A DNA stretch of 64,000 bases, taken from Arcobacter sp. EP1 (GTDB taxonomy: Bacteria; Campylobacterota; Campylobacteria; Campylobacterales; Arcobacteraceae). Location: NCBI GenBank assembly GCA_001655195.1, contig LPNY01000042.1, positions 241,909-305,908 of the forward strand, in the 5' to 3' direction. This document shows, in pieces, positions 25,488-34,214 of the stretch. The position numbers and the translations under genes are program-made. Numbering within the stretch: the first letter of the stretch is position 1; each line of letters starts with the position of its first letter. Under the pieces are notes generated by a model. It worked only from the letters and a program-made list of their open reading frames with translations. It was not told the origin of the DNA and did not search any database.

Positions 25488-27220
25488 ACACTTGCTCCAA
25501 TAGGCGTATTTATGGACTTTGATAGTTTTTTAATCTTGCCAAGAGCGTAGTCAAAATTCTCTTTTTTTGTCTTTTCATTTATCTCTATAATGGCACAAGA
25601 GACACTCAAAAAGTCAAACTTTCGTTGAATATTAAAACGATCATAAGAAAGAATAAAGCCTTGTTGTTTATCTTCTTTGCTATAGAGATTTTTAACACTC
25701 TCAATAAACTCTTCTTGGATTTCTTGAGCTATTACATAGATATTTTCATAAGTACAGTTTTGAAACCCAATAAAAAAATCATCCCCTCCAACATGAGCAA
25801 TAAAGGTATTGTTGGGTAGTACTTTTTGGATGAGTTCAGAGAAAATCATAATTGCTCGATCACCTTGTCTAAACCCATAAGCATCATTAAAGGGTTTAAA
25901 ATCATTAAAATCAAAATAGAGCATGTGAAAGGTCTCTTTTTTCTTTAGTTTTTTAAATGAACGATAGATGAACTCTTCTATTTGGTTATTACCTGGAAGT
26001 TTGGTCAATGGATTTTGGTTTTTAGCTATCTCAATATTTCGTTTGTGGGAGAGCGAAAGTAGTGAGTTAACATTAATAAAACCATGATACTTATTAGCTG
26101 TGGTGACAAAAATACCTTTTGAATTTTCACTGTTCATATTATAGGTTTCTAATGTTTTATCAATTCCCCAACTTGATTCCACACACAAAGCTGGTTTGAT
26201 AAACTTGATTAAGTTTGAACTGTACGAAACATTTTTTGCTAATGAGAGCCCGTATTGTGAATAGGATATTTTTTTAATGTCAACTTCATAAATCACACCT
26301 TGTAGATGGTCATAGTTATCAACAATAGGTACGAAGGTATTGTGGGGATGATCTTTAAAATAGACAAATAGGTCGTGCAGTGAGGTATTGATATTGATTG
26401 CTTTGATGTACTCAATGTAACTTTCGTCAATTAAATTTTTATTCTCTTCTCTTCGGTCATTTTTAAGTAATTTGAGAATATTTTTATAAATAGGTTGAAT
26501 CTCTTTTGTGATAATAGTTGGACGTTGTACTAAAAACCCTTGAATGAAATCAATACCAATATCTTTACAGGTATAAAATTCATCTTGGGCTTCAACGCCC
26601 TCTGCGACAACTTTCATACCCATAACATGCGCCATGTCAACAATAGAGGAACAAAAAAGTTTTTTCTTGGAGTCATTATGAATATTGGTAATAAAAAAAC
26701 GATCAAGTTTGATAATATTGGCCTCGCTAAAATAGAGCAGTTTTAAACCCGATACTCCAATTCCAAAATCATCAATAGCAATACAAAAACCATCTTTTTT
26801 ATATTTGTGTAACATTCGAGTCATGGCATTTTGTTCAATCATACTACCTTTTTCACTCAGTTCAAAACAGATAGCATCTTTTTTGAGATTATTCTCTTCA
26901 AGTATAGTAGCTGTTTGCCCTTTGGGGCTATTTTGTTCATAAATGATACGGTTATCTAAATTATAAAAGAGTTTGATATTCTCAAGATTAAGTTCAGTGA
27001 ATTTTTTAATGGCTTTTCGGCGTAATTCAATATCCACTTGATAAAGAAGTTCATCTTCAAAAGCATAATCAAAAAGGTCTTGAATATTGTGAAAGCCTGT
27101 TGCAACATCAACATTTCGTAAGAGTGCCTCAACGGCATAAATTTTACCTGTAAACGTATGAATAATGGGTTGAAATGCAAAATCAAGTTTATTTATAATA
27201 TCAATCCACTTTGAAATCAT
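25484..27220 (-). CDS. EAL-CBS-GGDEF protein of c-di-GMP metabolism, embedded in the pst locus
   Basis: A 578-residue soluble protein. The N-terminal EAL phosphodiesterase domain (about 10-245) keeps the expected residues: EALLR, ELSEKGS, AIDDFGIG, IKLDRFF, VAEGVEAQDE and IQGFLVQRP. A middle region (about 265-395) looks like a CBS-domain pair (LHDLFVYFKDHPHNTFVPIVDNYDHLQGVIYEVDI; SKGIFVTTANKYHGFINV). The C-terminal GGDEF domain (about 410-578) has HVGGDDFFIGF, a slightly altered active-site loop (GGDDF). The domain order EAL first is shared with other CBS-containing c-di-GMP enzymes. EAL activity is likely, and cyclase activity is uncertain. It lies between pstS and pstC on the same strand. 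Confidence 0.85.
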   Translation of the reverse strand: MISKWIDIINKLDFAFQPIIHTFTGKIYAVEALLRNVDVATGFHNIQDLFDYAFEDELLYQVDIELRRKAIKKFTELNLENIKLFYNLDNRIIYEQNSPKGQTATILEENNLKKDAICFELSEKGSMIEQNAMTRMLHKYKKDGFCIAIDDFGIGVSGLKLLYFSEANIIKLDRFFITNIHNDSKKKLFCSSIVDMAHVMGMKVVAEGVEAQDEFYTCKDIGIDFIQGFLVQRPTIITKEIQPIYKNILKLLKNDRREENKNLIDESYIEYIKAININTSLHDLFVYFKDHPHNTFVPIVDNYDHLQGVIYEVDIKKISYSQYGLSLAKNVSYSSNLIKFIKPALCVESSWGIDKTLETYNMNSENSKGIFVTTANKYHGFINVNSLLSLSHKRNIEIAKNQNPLTKLPGNNQIEEFIYRSFKKLKKKETFHMLYFDFNDFKPFNDAYGFRQGDRAIMIFSELIQKVLPNNTFIAHVGGDDFFIGFQNCTYENIYVIAQEIQEEFIESVKNLYSKEDKQQGFILSYDRFNIQRKFDFLSVSCAIIEINEKTKKENFDYALGKIKKLSKSINTPIGASV

Positions 27221-27257
27221 AAAAACCCTTTAGTAAGTAAGTTGTCAGTTCTTAATA

Positions 27258-27312
27258 TGTTACTTAGATTTTTATCTCTTCGTTCGCAAAACAGATAAAA
27301 ACCTAAGTAACA
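27258..27312 (-). terminator. Long hairpin downstream of pstS
   Basis: A near-perfect hairpin of 20 positions with one mismatch: TGTTACTTAG and TTTTTATCT pair with AGATAAAAA and CTAAGTAACA across a 15-nt loop. It lies 38 bases after the pstS stop codon and ahead of the EAL-GGDEF gene. It could be a partial terminator or an mRNA-stabilising stem that keeps pstS expression above that of the downstream genes. Confidence 0.7.
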
Positions 27313-27349
27313 CATCTAAAGAAGAAGCCTAAACTTCCCCTTGTAGGTG

Positions 27350-28408
27350 TTATTTTTTAGATAAATCGTCTAATGTTAACATTGTTCTTTTTGATACAGA
27401 CTCTCTTAAAGCAGCTCTTTTTGCATCTGGAAGTGGGATTAAACCGATTTCACTTAAGATTCCATCTTTACCAATCATATTTTCAGACATGAACATATCT
27501 GTATATTTTTTGATAGCAGGTACGTTTTTAGCGTGAGAGTTTTTGATATAGAAGAACAGTGATCGAGAAATTGGGTATTTCCCAGAAGAGATTGCATCAG
27601 GTGTTGGTGCAACGTTATTTACTGTAGCTCCTACTAATTTATCGTCATTTTCAACAAGAAATGAGTATCCAAAGATTCCAAAAGCATTTTTGTTTTTAGT
27701 TAATTTTTGAACGATGATATTATCATTTTCACCTGATGGTACATAAACACCATCAGTTCTAACGATATGGTATTTTTTATATTTTTTGTTTGCTTTTTTG
27801 TCAAGCTTATAAAGGTCAGTATAAACAGGCATTTTTTTGAATGTCCCTTTCATAACCATATCTTCAAATGCATCTCTTGTTCCAGAAGATTTTGGTGGTC
27901 CATAAATGATGATTTCTCTGTTTGGTAATGATGCATCAATGTCAGACCATTTTTTGTATGGGTTTTTAACCAATGATTTACCATCTTTAGAAGGTACTTC
28001 AGCAGCTACTGCTAATGCTAATTGTTTTTTTGAAACATTAAAAGGTTTGTTTGTTTTATCTTGTGCGAATGCAATACCATCAAAACCAACTACGGCTTCT
28101 GTAATATTTGTAACACCATTTTTTTCACAAAGTTTAAACTCTTTAGATTTCATTCTTCGTGATGCGTTTGTAATATCTGGAGTATTCATACCGTTTCCAG
28201 CACAGAAAAGTTTCATACCACCACCTGAACCAGTTGATTCAACTACAGGAGTTGGGTATTTTGTAGTAGCTCCTAATTCTTCAGCTACTGCTGATGCGAA
28301 TGGATAAACAGTTGAAGAACCAACCATTTTAATTTGATCTCTAGCAGATAGAGAAACCGTTAGGGCAGCAGATGCTAATAAAGCGATTGCAGATTTTTTA
28401 ATTGTCAT
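27350..28408 (-). CDS. pstS: Periplasmic phosphate-binding protein PstS
   Basis: A 352-residue exported phosphate-binding protein. A Sec signal peptide ends near SLSARD (about 20-23). The family motifs are MVGSSTVYPFASAVAEEL (29-46), ESTGSGGGMKLFC (59-71, phosphate-binding Ser/Gly loop), VGFDGIAFAQDK (about 108-119) and GPPKSSGTRDAFEDMVM (about 170-186, with Ser/Arg/Asp ligands). It delivers phosphate to the PstCAB transporter. A Pho-box-like repeat sits 47 bases upstream, and a strong hairpin follows the gene. Confidence 0.96.
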   Translation of the reverse strand: MTIKKSAIALLASAALTVSLSARDQIKMVGSSTVYPFASAVAEELGATTKYPTPVVESTGSGGGMKLFCAGNGMNTPDITNASRRMKSKEFKLCEKNGVTNITEAVVGFDGIAFAQDKTNKPFNVSKKQLALAVAAEVPSKDGKSLVKNPYKKWSDIDASLPNREIIIYGPPKSSGTRDAFEDMVMKGTFKKMPVYTDLYKLDKKANKKYKKYHIVRTDGVYVPSGENDNIIVQKLTKNKNAFGIFGYSFLVENDDKLVGATVNNVAPTPDAISSGKYPISRSLFFYIKNSHAKNVPAIKKYTDMFMSENMIGKDGILSEIGLIPLPDAKRAALRESVSKRTMLTLDDLSKK

Positions 28409-28454
28409 TGTTTGTCTCCATAAAAATTTTAGATATGGAAGTTTATAAACAATG

Positions 28455-28471
28455 GGTTACATTTTGGTTAC
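28455..28471 (-). promoter_or_regulatory. Putative Pho box upstream of pstS
   Basis: On the minus strand GTAACC-AAAAT-GTAACC is a direct repeat with an 11-bp period, ending 47 bases before the pstS ATG. A TATCTA -10 candidate follows 19 bases later, the same spacing as at pstC. The consensus from the two sites is GTAACC-N4-TGTAACC. A PhoB-like protein encoded in the same locus is the expected binder. Confidence 0.68.
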
Positions 28472-28487
28472 TTACTTAGGATTTAAT

Positions 28488-28802
28488 TTAAATCTGACCT
28501 GTTGACTTCTCTAGAACAATCCCTTTATTTAGGGTATACATGGTGGTGTTTAAATCATGTACAAAAATATGCAAATAACGATTATTGATATTTTTAGTAA
28601 TACTAATTTTGGCATTAGAGGTCAAAATAAGACACCCTCTATCAAAAAAATGTTTATTGGAATTTTTCTCTATATGCGGTTCAATGGCTTTAATATCTTC
28701 TAGTTCAGAACAAACAACTATTGCATTTTTTATGTAGTCCGCCTGTAGAGGTAGAGTTAATAAAAAACCTAAAAAAAGTAAGGTTTGAAATAGCTTTTTC
28801 AT
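28488..28802 (-). CDS. Small exported protein of unknown function
   Basis: A 104-residue protein with a Sec signal peptide (about 1-21, ending LPLQA-D). The mature part has two cysteines, in VVCSEL and DRGCLIL, that could form a disulphide, and several beta-strand-like segments (GCLILTSNAKISITKN, RYLHIFVHDL). It is not recognised. It lies upstream of pstS in the same orientation, but pstS has its own promoter-like repeat in the 79-base gap, so a shared transcript is not required. Confidence 0.6.
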   Translation of the reverse strand: MKKLFQTLLFLGFLLTLPLQADYIKNAIVVCSELEDIKAIEPHIEKNSNKHFFDRGCLILTSNAKISITKNINNRYLHIFVHDLNTTMYTLNKGIVLEKSTGQI

Positions 28803-28904
28803 AAGTGCTCCTTTTATAGGATACTTTATGGTATAAGAAACTCTCTTAAGTATTTGTGAAGTTTTTAAATTAGTCTAAATGGTGTAGTGAATAAAAACTA
28901 GGGA

Positions 28905-29972
28905 TTATAATCCGCTAGCTTCTATCATCCGTGCTTGATGATCTGCAATGAGTGGGTCAATAATTTCTTCAAATAACCCATCATTCATGATGTATTCAAG
29001 TCGGTATAAAGTGAGGTTAATTCTATGATCTGAAACTCGGTTTTGAGGATAGTTATAGGTTCGAATACGACCACTTCTATCTCCTGTCCCTACCTGTTCT
29101 TTTCGATCAGCTCCCTCTTTTTCCATCTTCTCTTGCATCTCTAAATCATAAAGTCGAGCTTTGAGTACTTTCATCGCTTTTTCTTTATTTTTATGCTGAG
29201 ATTTTTGGTCTTGGTTTGTTACCACAATACCTGATGGAAGGTGAGTAATTCTTACTGCTGAGTCTGTGGTATTAACTGACTGTCCACCACATCCTGAAGA
29301 TCGCATAACGTCAATTTTTAAATCATTGGCATTGATTTCAATCTCTACATCATCAACTTCTGGCATAACAGCAACAGTAATAGCTGAAGTATGAACTCGA
29401 CCTTGTGATTCAGTTGCAGGCACTCTTTGAACTCGGTGGGTACCACCTTCAAATTTCAGTTTACTAAAAACATGGTCACCTTTAAATAAAGCAACGATTT
29501 CTTTATAACCACCTGCTTCACTCTCATTTTGATTCATGATTTCAACTTTCCAACCATTGTTTTCTGCGTATCGTAAATAACCTCTAAATAGATCACCCAC
29601 AAAGATTGCAGCTTCATCTCCACCTGTTCCAGCTCGAAGTTCCAAATAAATATTCTTATCATCATTTGGATCTGTTGGGATCATAAGTACTTTGATCTCT
29701 TCTTCAAGTTCAGGTTTTCGTGGTTCTAAATCTTTGAGTTCTTCTTTTGCAAGGTCACCAAGTTCATCATCATCAAGTAACATTTTATTCTCTTCAATGT
29801 CTTCAATAATTTGAATGTACTCTTTGGCTTTTGTTACGATTGGTTGGATACTTGACTGCTCTTTTGATAGATCAGTCATCCGTTTGATATCACCCATTAC
29901 TTCTTGGGAGATCAACAAGTTGTTAATCTCCTCAAATCGGTCAATGAATGGTTGTAGTTTGTCTTGTAGCAT
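28905..29972 (-). CDS. prfA: Peptide chain release factor 1
   Basis: A 355-residue RF1 that ends translation at UAA and UAG. The catalytic GGQ is at 229-231 in [17 protein letters not shown]. The stop-codon-reading tripeptide is PAT at 185-187 in RVPATESQ, matching the P-x-T motif of RF1 and not the SPF of RF2. The N-terminal helical domain (1-95) is typical. It follows rpsT by 42 bases on the same strand. Confidence 0.97.
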   Translation of the reverse strand: MLQDKLQPFIDRFEEINNLLISQEVMGDIKRMTDLSKEQSSIQPIVTKAKEYIQIIEDIEENKMLLDDDELGDLAKEELKDLEPRKPELEEEIKVLMIPTDPNDDKNIYLELRAGTGGDEAAIFVGDLFRGYLRYAENNGWKVEIMNQNESEAGGYKEIVALFKGDHVFSKLKFEGGTHRVQRVPATESQGRVHTSAITVAVMPEVDDVEIEINANDLKIDVMRSSGCGGQSVNTTDSAVRITHLPSGIVVTNQDQKSQHKNKEKAMKVLKARLYDLEMQEKMEKEGADRKEQVGTGDRSGRIRTYNYPQNRVSDHRINLTLYRLEYIMNDGLFEEIIDPLIADHQARMIEASGL

Positions 29973-30014
29973 ACTGGTTAATATTTATAAAAATAAGACG
30001 GGGTTAGCGCTTAA

Positions 30015-30275
30015 TTATATAGCGTTAACTTGAGTTTGTAGTCGACTCACTTTTCTCGCTGCAGTACCTTTTTTAAGGATACCCTTAGATACACAGTGGT
30101 GAATTGTTTTGTTAGCAGCTTTCATTGCTTCAACTGCTTTTTCTTTATCAGATGCTTCTACCGCTGATAATACTTCTTTTGTTACGTTTTTGATTCTTGT
30201 TTTGAAGAATCTATTTCGCTCAGTTCTAACTTTTGTTTGTCGTGCTCTTTTTTCAGCAGATTTATGATTTGCCAT
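30015..30275 (-). CDS. rpsT: 30S ribosomal protein S20
   Basis: An 86-residue S20, a helical bundle that binds 16S rRNA early in assembly. [29 protein letters not shown] and [24 protein letters not shown] are diagnostic. It is followed by prfA, an arrangement common in Campylobacterota, and is divergent from glmM across a 95-base promoter region. Confidence 0.97.
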   Translation of the reverse strand: MANHKSAEKRARQTKVRTERNRFFKTRIKNVTKEVLSAVEASDKEKAVEAMKAANKTIHHCVSKGILKKGTAARKVSRLQTQVNAI

Positions 30276-30370
30276 TTTATTTTAACCTCTTTGTAAAATT
30301 TTTAAGGGTAGAATAGTATCTAAATAACTTTAAAGTAAGTTTAAAATAAGTTTAATTTTAGGAAAAGTAA

Positions 30371-31705
30371 ATGAAACTATTTGGTACAGATGGAGTAAGA
30401 GGAAAAGCTGGAGAGTTCTTAGATGCAATGACCACAATGAAGTTGGCAATGGCAGCGGGAATTTATTTTAGAAAGCACTCAACAACTAATAAGATTTTAG
30501 TAGGTAAAGATACACGCAGAAGTGGTTATATGATAGAAAATGCACTGGTTAGTGGTTTAACTGCTGTTGGATATGATGTTATTCAAATTGGTCCTATGCC
30601 TACTCCTGCTATTGCCTACTTGACTGAATCAATGCGATGTGATGCAGGTATTATGATTTCTGCTTCTCATAATCCTTTTGATGATAATGGAATTAAATTT
30701 TTTGACAATCATGGAGACAAATTGGGTGTAAGTTGTGAAAAAGAGATTGAAAAAATCTTTTTTGACAAAGATTTACGACAAGCAGGAGAAGTAACAGGGC
30801 AAGCAATTGGCTCATCAAAAAGAATTGATGATGTCATTGGACGATATATTGTCTCTATAAAAAGCTCTTTCCCAAAAGATTTAACGCTTCACGGTTTACG
30901 CATTGTACTTGATTGTGCCAATGGAGCAGCCTATAAAGTAGCACCAACAATTTTAGAAGAATTGGGAGCTGAAGTTTTTACCATAAATGCAAAACCAAAT
31001 GGATTTAATATCAATGAAGATTGTGGGGCATTGCATCCAAAAAATGTTGGTAAAATTGTTACTAAAGTACGAGCTGATATTGGTATCGCCCTTGATGGTG
31101 ATGCGGATCGATTAGTTGTTATTGATGAAACAGGGGAAGTGGTTCATGGAGATAAACTTCTTGGAGCTTTATGTGTGTACTTAAACCAAGAGGGAACTCT
31201 CAAAGGTGAGTCATGTGTTGCTACAGTTATGAGTAACAAAGCCCTAGAAGATTATCTTGAGCAGTTTGATTTAGGACTTAAACGAACTGATGTTGGTGAT
31301 AAACATGTCTTAAAAACTATGAAAGATGATAGTATCAACTTTGGTGGTGAGCAAAGTGGACATATCATTTTCTCTGATGTGGCAAAAACAGGTGATGGAT
31401 TAGCCTCAGCACTTCAAGTTTTAGCACTTATGCTTAAAAGTGGTAAAAAAGCCAGCGAAGTATTAAATGCCTTTGATCTTTACCCTCAAATCCTAACTAA
31501 TATTAACGTGAGTCAAAAACTACCTTTAGATGAAATTGAAGGTTTAGATGAAATATTAGAGTCTGTTCGTGCTCGTGGAATGCGAGATTTAATTCGATAT
31601 TCTGGAACGGAAAACAAACTTCGAGTTTTACTTGAAGGAAAAGATAAAACATTGGTAGAAACTACAATGAATGAACTGGTTGCTTTTTTTCAAAGTAAAC
31701 TATAG
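30371..31705 (+). CDS. glmM: Phosphoglucosamine mutase
   Basis: A 444-residue enzyme interconverting glucosamine-6-phosphate and glucosamine-1-phosphate for UDP-GlcNAc and hence peptidoglycan and LPS synthesis. Hallmarks are the N-terminal [11 protein letters not shown], the phosphoserine loop [12 protein letters not shown] with Ser100, the metal-binding loop [13 protein letters not shown], the sugar loop [10 protein letters not shown] and the phosphate loop [12 protein letters not shown]. The start ATG has AGGAAAA just upstream. lspA follows 15 bases later. Confidence 0.97.
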   Translation: MKLFGTDGVRGKAGEFLDAMTTMKLAMAAGIYFRKHSTTNKILVGKDTRRSGYMIENALVSGLTAVGYDVIQIGPMPTPAIAYLTESMRCDAGIMISASHNPFDDNGIKFFDNHGDKLGVSCEKEIEKIFFDKDLRQAGEVTGQAIGSSKRIDDVIGRYIVSIKSSFPKDLTLHGLRIVLDCANGAAYKVAPTILEELGAEVFTINAKPNGFNINEDCGALHPKNVGKIVTKVRADIGIALDGDADRLVVIDETGEVVHGDKLLGALCVYLNQEGTLKGESCVATVMSNKALEDYLEQFDLGLKRTDVGDKHVLKTMKDDSINFGGEQSGHIIFSDVAKTGDGLASALQVLALMLKSGKKASEVLNAFDLYPQILTNINVSQKLPLDEIEGLDEILESVRARGMRDLIRYSGTENKLRVLLEGKDKTLVETTMNELVAFFQSKL

Positions 31706-31720
31706 TTTATTAAGTTAATC

Positions 31721-32179
31721 ATGAAAAACAAAATAACCTTATCCCTTTTAGTTTTTATTAGCTTGGTCATTATTGACCAAGTTATTAAATATGGTTTTGT
31801 ATTTTTGCATTGGCGTTACGATGGTTCAGTCATATCATTAATACTTACTTATAATTATGGTGTCGCTTTTTCAATGTTTAGTTTCTTAGAAGGGAATCTT
31901 AAATATATTCAAATTGCATTGTTAGTTGGGGTGATAATTTATCTTTATAATAACAGAGATATATGGTCTTACTATTACATGCCAATAACAATGATTTTTG
32001 CTGGTGGTATTTCAAATATCATTGACCGCTTTATCCATGGTGGTGTAGTCGATTATGTTTTTTGGCATTATAAATTTGAATTTGCAGTATTTAACTTGGC
32101 TGATGTTATTATTGACTTAGCTGTGGTGGGTATCATTTATCTACATTATAAAGAATCAAAAACTCAAAAACAGAAGTAG
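31721..32179 (+). CDS. lspA: Lipoprotein signal peptidase
   Basis: A 152-residue inner-membrane aspartyl protease (signal peptidase II) with four TM helices. The catalytic aspartates are Asp111 in GGVVDYVFW and Asp128 in FAVFNLADVII; NIIDRFIHG is also conserved. It removes signal peptides from prolipoproteins such as the DUF1439 and TraT-like lipoproteins encoded in this window. The glmM-lspA pairing is common in this phylum. Confidence 0.95.
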   Translation: MKNKITLSLLVFISLVIIDQVIKYGFVFLHWRYDGSVISLILTYNYGVAFSMFSFLEGNLKYIQIALLVGVIIYLYNNRDIWSYYYMPITMIFAGGISNIIDRFIHGGVVDYVFWHYKFEFAVFNLADVIIDLAVVGIIYLHYKESKTQKQK

Positions 32180-32256
32180 TATTTGGGACTTTATGGATTT
32201 TTAGCTATAATCCCCCAAATAAAAAAATAGTATATTTACTTAAACGGAGTAATTTA

Positions 32257-33525
32257 ATGGGTCAAACTATTACAGAAAAAATTTTTAGTGAACACGTAGG
32301 GCGTGAAGTATTCGCAGGGGAAATTGTACGAAGTCCAATTGATATGGTAATTGGAAATGATATTACAACACCTATTTCTATCAAAGCATTTGAAGAGGGT
32401 GGTTTTGAAAAATTAGCAAATCCAGAAGGTTTTGCAATTGTACTAGACCACTTTATTCCAGCAAAAGATATCGCATCAGCAAACCAAGCAAAAATTTCGC
32501 GAGAGTTTGCCTATAAGCATGACTTAAAATATTTCTTTGATGAAAAAGATATGGGAATTGAGCATGCATTATTACCTGAAAAAGGGTTAGTATTACCAGG
32601 AGATGTTATCATTGGTGCAGATTCACATACCTGTACACATGGTGGATTAGGGGCATTTTCAACGGGTATGGGTTCAACTGATATCTCATTTGGAATGATT
32701 ACTGGTGGAAACTGGTTTAAAATTCCAGAATCAATCAAAGTTGTATTAAGTGGTAAACCAACAGAGTTTGTATCAGGAAAAGATATTATTCTTGAAGTGA
32801 TTCGAATCTTAGGTGTAGATGGTGCTTTATATAAAACACTAGAGTTTGTTGGTGATACAACACAACACTTAACGATGGATGATAGATTCTCAATTTGTAA
32901 TATGGCAATTGAAGCAGGGGCTAAAAATGGAATCTTTGCTTATGATGAAATTACACAAGAGTTCTTAGATTCACGAGAATCGTTACGAGCTGAACCAAAA
33001 ATTCACTACTCTGATGAAGATGCAGCATACTGTCAAGTAATTGAAATTGATGTTGAAAAATTAGAGCCAGTAATTGCCTATCCATTTTTACCAGATAATG
33101 GACACTCAATTTCTCAAGCAGTTGCTGATGAAATTCGAGTTGACCAAGTATTTATTGGGTCATGTACAAATGGTCGATTATCAGATTTTAAAGTTGCAGC
33201 AGAAATCTTAGATGGTAAAAAAGTAGCACGACATGTGCGACTTATTTTAACACCAGGTACACAGAAAATTCTAAGAGATGCAACAAAAGCTGGATACATT
33301 GATACTTTGGTTGATGCAGGAGCTGTTGTTTCAAATCCTACCTGTGGTGCCTGTTTAGGTGGATATATGGGAATCTTAGGTGACGATGAGGTATGTATTT
33401 CAACAACAAACAGAAACTTTGTTGGTCGAATGGGATCACGTTCATCTAAAATCTATTTAGCGAACTCAGCAGTTGCAGCAGCAAGTGCTATATCTGGATA
33501 TATTACAGACCCACGAGGTTTATAA
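32257..33525 (+). CDS. leuC: 3-isopropylmalate dehydratase large subunit (LeuC type)
   Basis: A 422-residue aconitase-superfamily enzyme for leucine biosynthesis. The [4Fe-4S] ligands are Cys303 in GSCTNGRLSDF and Cys363 and Cys366 in NPTCGACLGG. ADSHTCTHGGLGAF (121-134) is the substrate-site motif. The length of about 420 residues places it in the LeuC2/prokaryotic homoaconitase-like branch and not the 470-residue enterobacterial LeuC, so a homoaconitase activity cannot be excluded. No small subunit gene (leuD) is adjacent. mobA follows after 5 bases. Confidence 0.9.
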   Translation: MGQTITEKIFSEHVGREVFAGEIVRSPIDMVIGNDITTPISIKAFEEGGFEKLANPEGFAIVLDHFIPAKDIASANQAKISREFAYKHDLKYFFDEKDMGIEHALLPEKGLVLPGDVIIGADSHTCTHGGLGAFSTGMGSTDISFGMITGGNWFKIPESIKVVLSGKPTEFVSGKDIILEVIRILGVDGALYKTLEFVGDTTQHLTMDDRFSICNMAIEAGAKNGIFAYDEITQEFLDSRESLRAEPKIHYSDEDAAYCQVIEIDVEKLEPVIAYPFLPDNGHSISQAVADEIRVDQVFIGSCTNGRLSDFKVAAEILDGKKVARHVRLILTPGTQKILRDATKAGYIDTLVDAGAVVSNPTCGACLGGYMGILGDDEVCISTTNRNFVGRMGSRSSKIYLANSAVAAASAISGYITDPRGL

Positions 33526-33530
33526 AATCT

Positions 33531-34115
33531 ATGAAAGAAAAACCATCCTATGATATCCCGTGTGTGATTCTTTGTGGTGGTAAAAGCTCTCGAATGGGAG
33601 AAGACAAAGCGCTTCTTCCATTCGCTTCTTATTCTACACTTGTACAATACCAATATGAACGTTTAAAACCCTACTTTAAAAATATTTATCTTTCTTCAAA
33701 AGTCAATAAGTTTGATTTTATAGAGGATGAAACTTCTATTATTTATGATAGTGGAGAAGTTCACTCACCCTTAGTGGCTCTTAAGTCTATCTTAGAGGCA
33801 GTGCCATCTAAAAATGTTTTTATACTCACTGTTGACACCCCTTTTATCAAACCTGTTACAATTGGTAAACTCATCGATGCATCAAATGGTAATGATATCA
33901 CCGTTGCAAAAACATTAAAGTTACACAATTTATGTGGTGTCTTTAATAAGTCATGCTTATATGAAATAGATAAGATGATAGCTAAAGACTTCCATAAAAT
34001 AGGGGCTTTGCTGGACAATTTGAAAACTGAAGTAGTGACTTTTAATGACGATAATGAGTTTTTAAATTTAAATAAAAAATCTGACTATGAGAAAGCACTC
34101 TTTATTATAAGTTAA
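33531..34115 (+). CDS. mobA: Molybdenum cofactor guanylyltransferase MobA
   Basis: A 194-residue nucleotidyltransferase that attaches GMP to molybdopterin to make the MGD cofactor of DMSO-reductase-family enzymes such as nitrate reductase and formate dehydrogenase. The GTP-binding loop is LCGGKSSRMGEDKALLPF (14-31), and ILTVDTPFIKP is the metal-binding segment. It is tightly spaced after leuC, though the two pathways are unrelated. Confidence 0.9.
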   Translation: MKEKPSYDIPCVILCGGKSSRMGEDKALLPFASYSTLVQYQYERLKPYFKNIYLSSKVNKFDFIEDETSIIYDSGEVHSPLVALKSILEAVPSKNVFILTVDTPFIKPVTIGKLIDASNGNDITVAKTLKLHNLCGVFNKSCLYEIDKMIAKDFHKIGALLDNLKTEVVTFNDDNEFLNLNKKSDYEKALFIIS

Positions 34116-34214
34116 TCTAATAATTATTATTACTCGTTTAAGAAATCTTTAAGTTTTATGTTATCTGCGTTTTGTTATCCTTCTTTACACAAATTTTACA
34201 AATAGGGATTCAAC

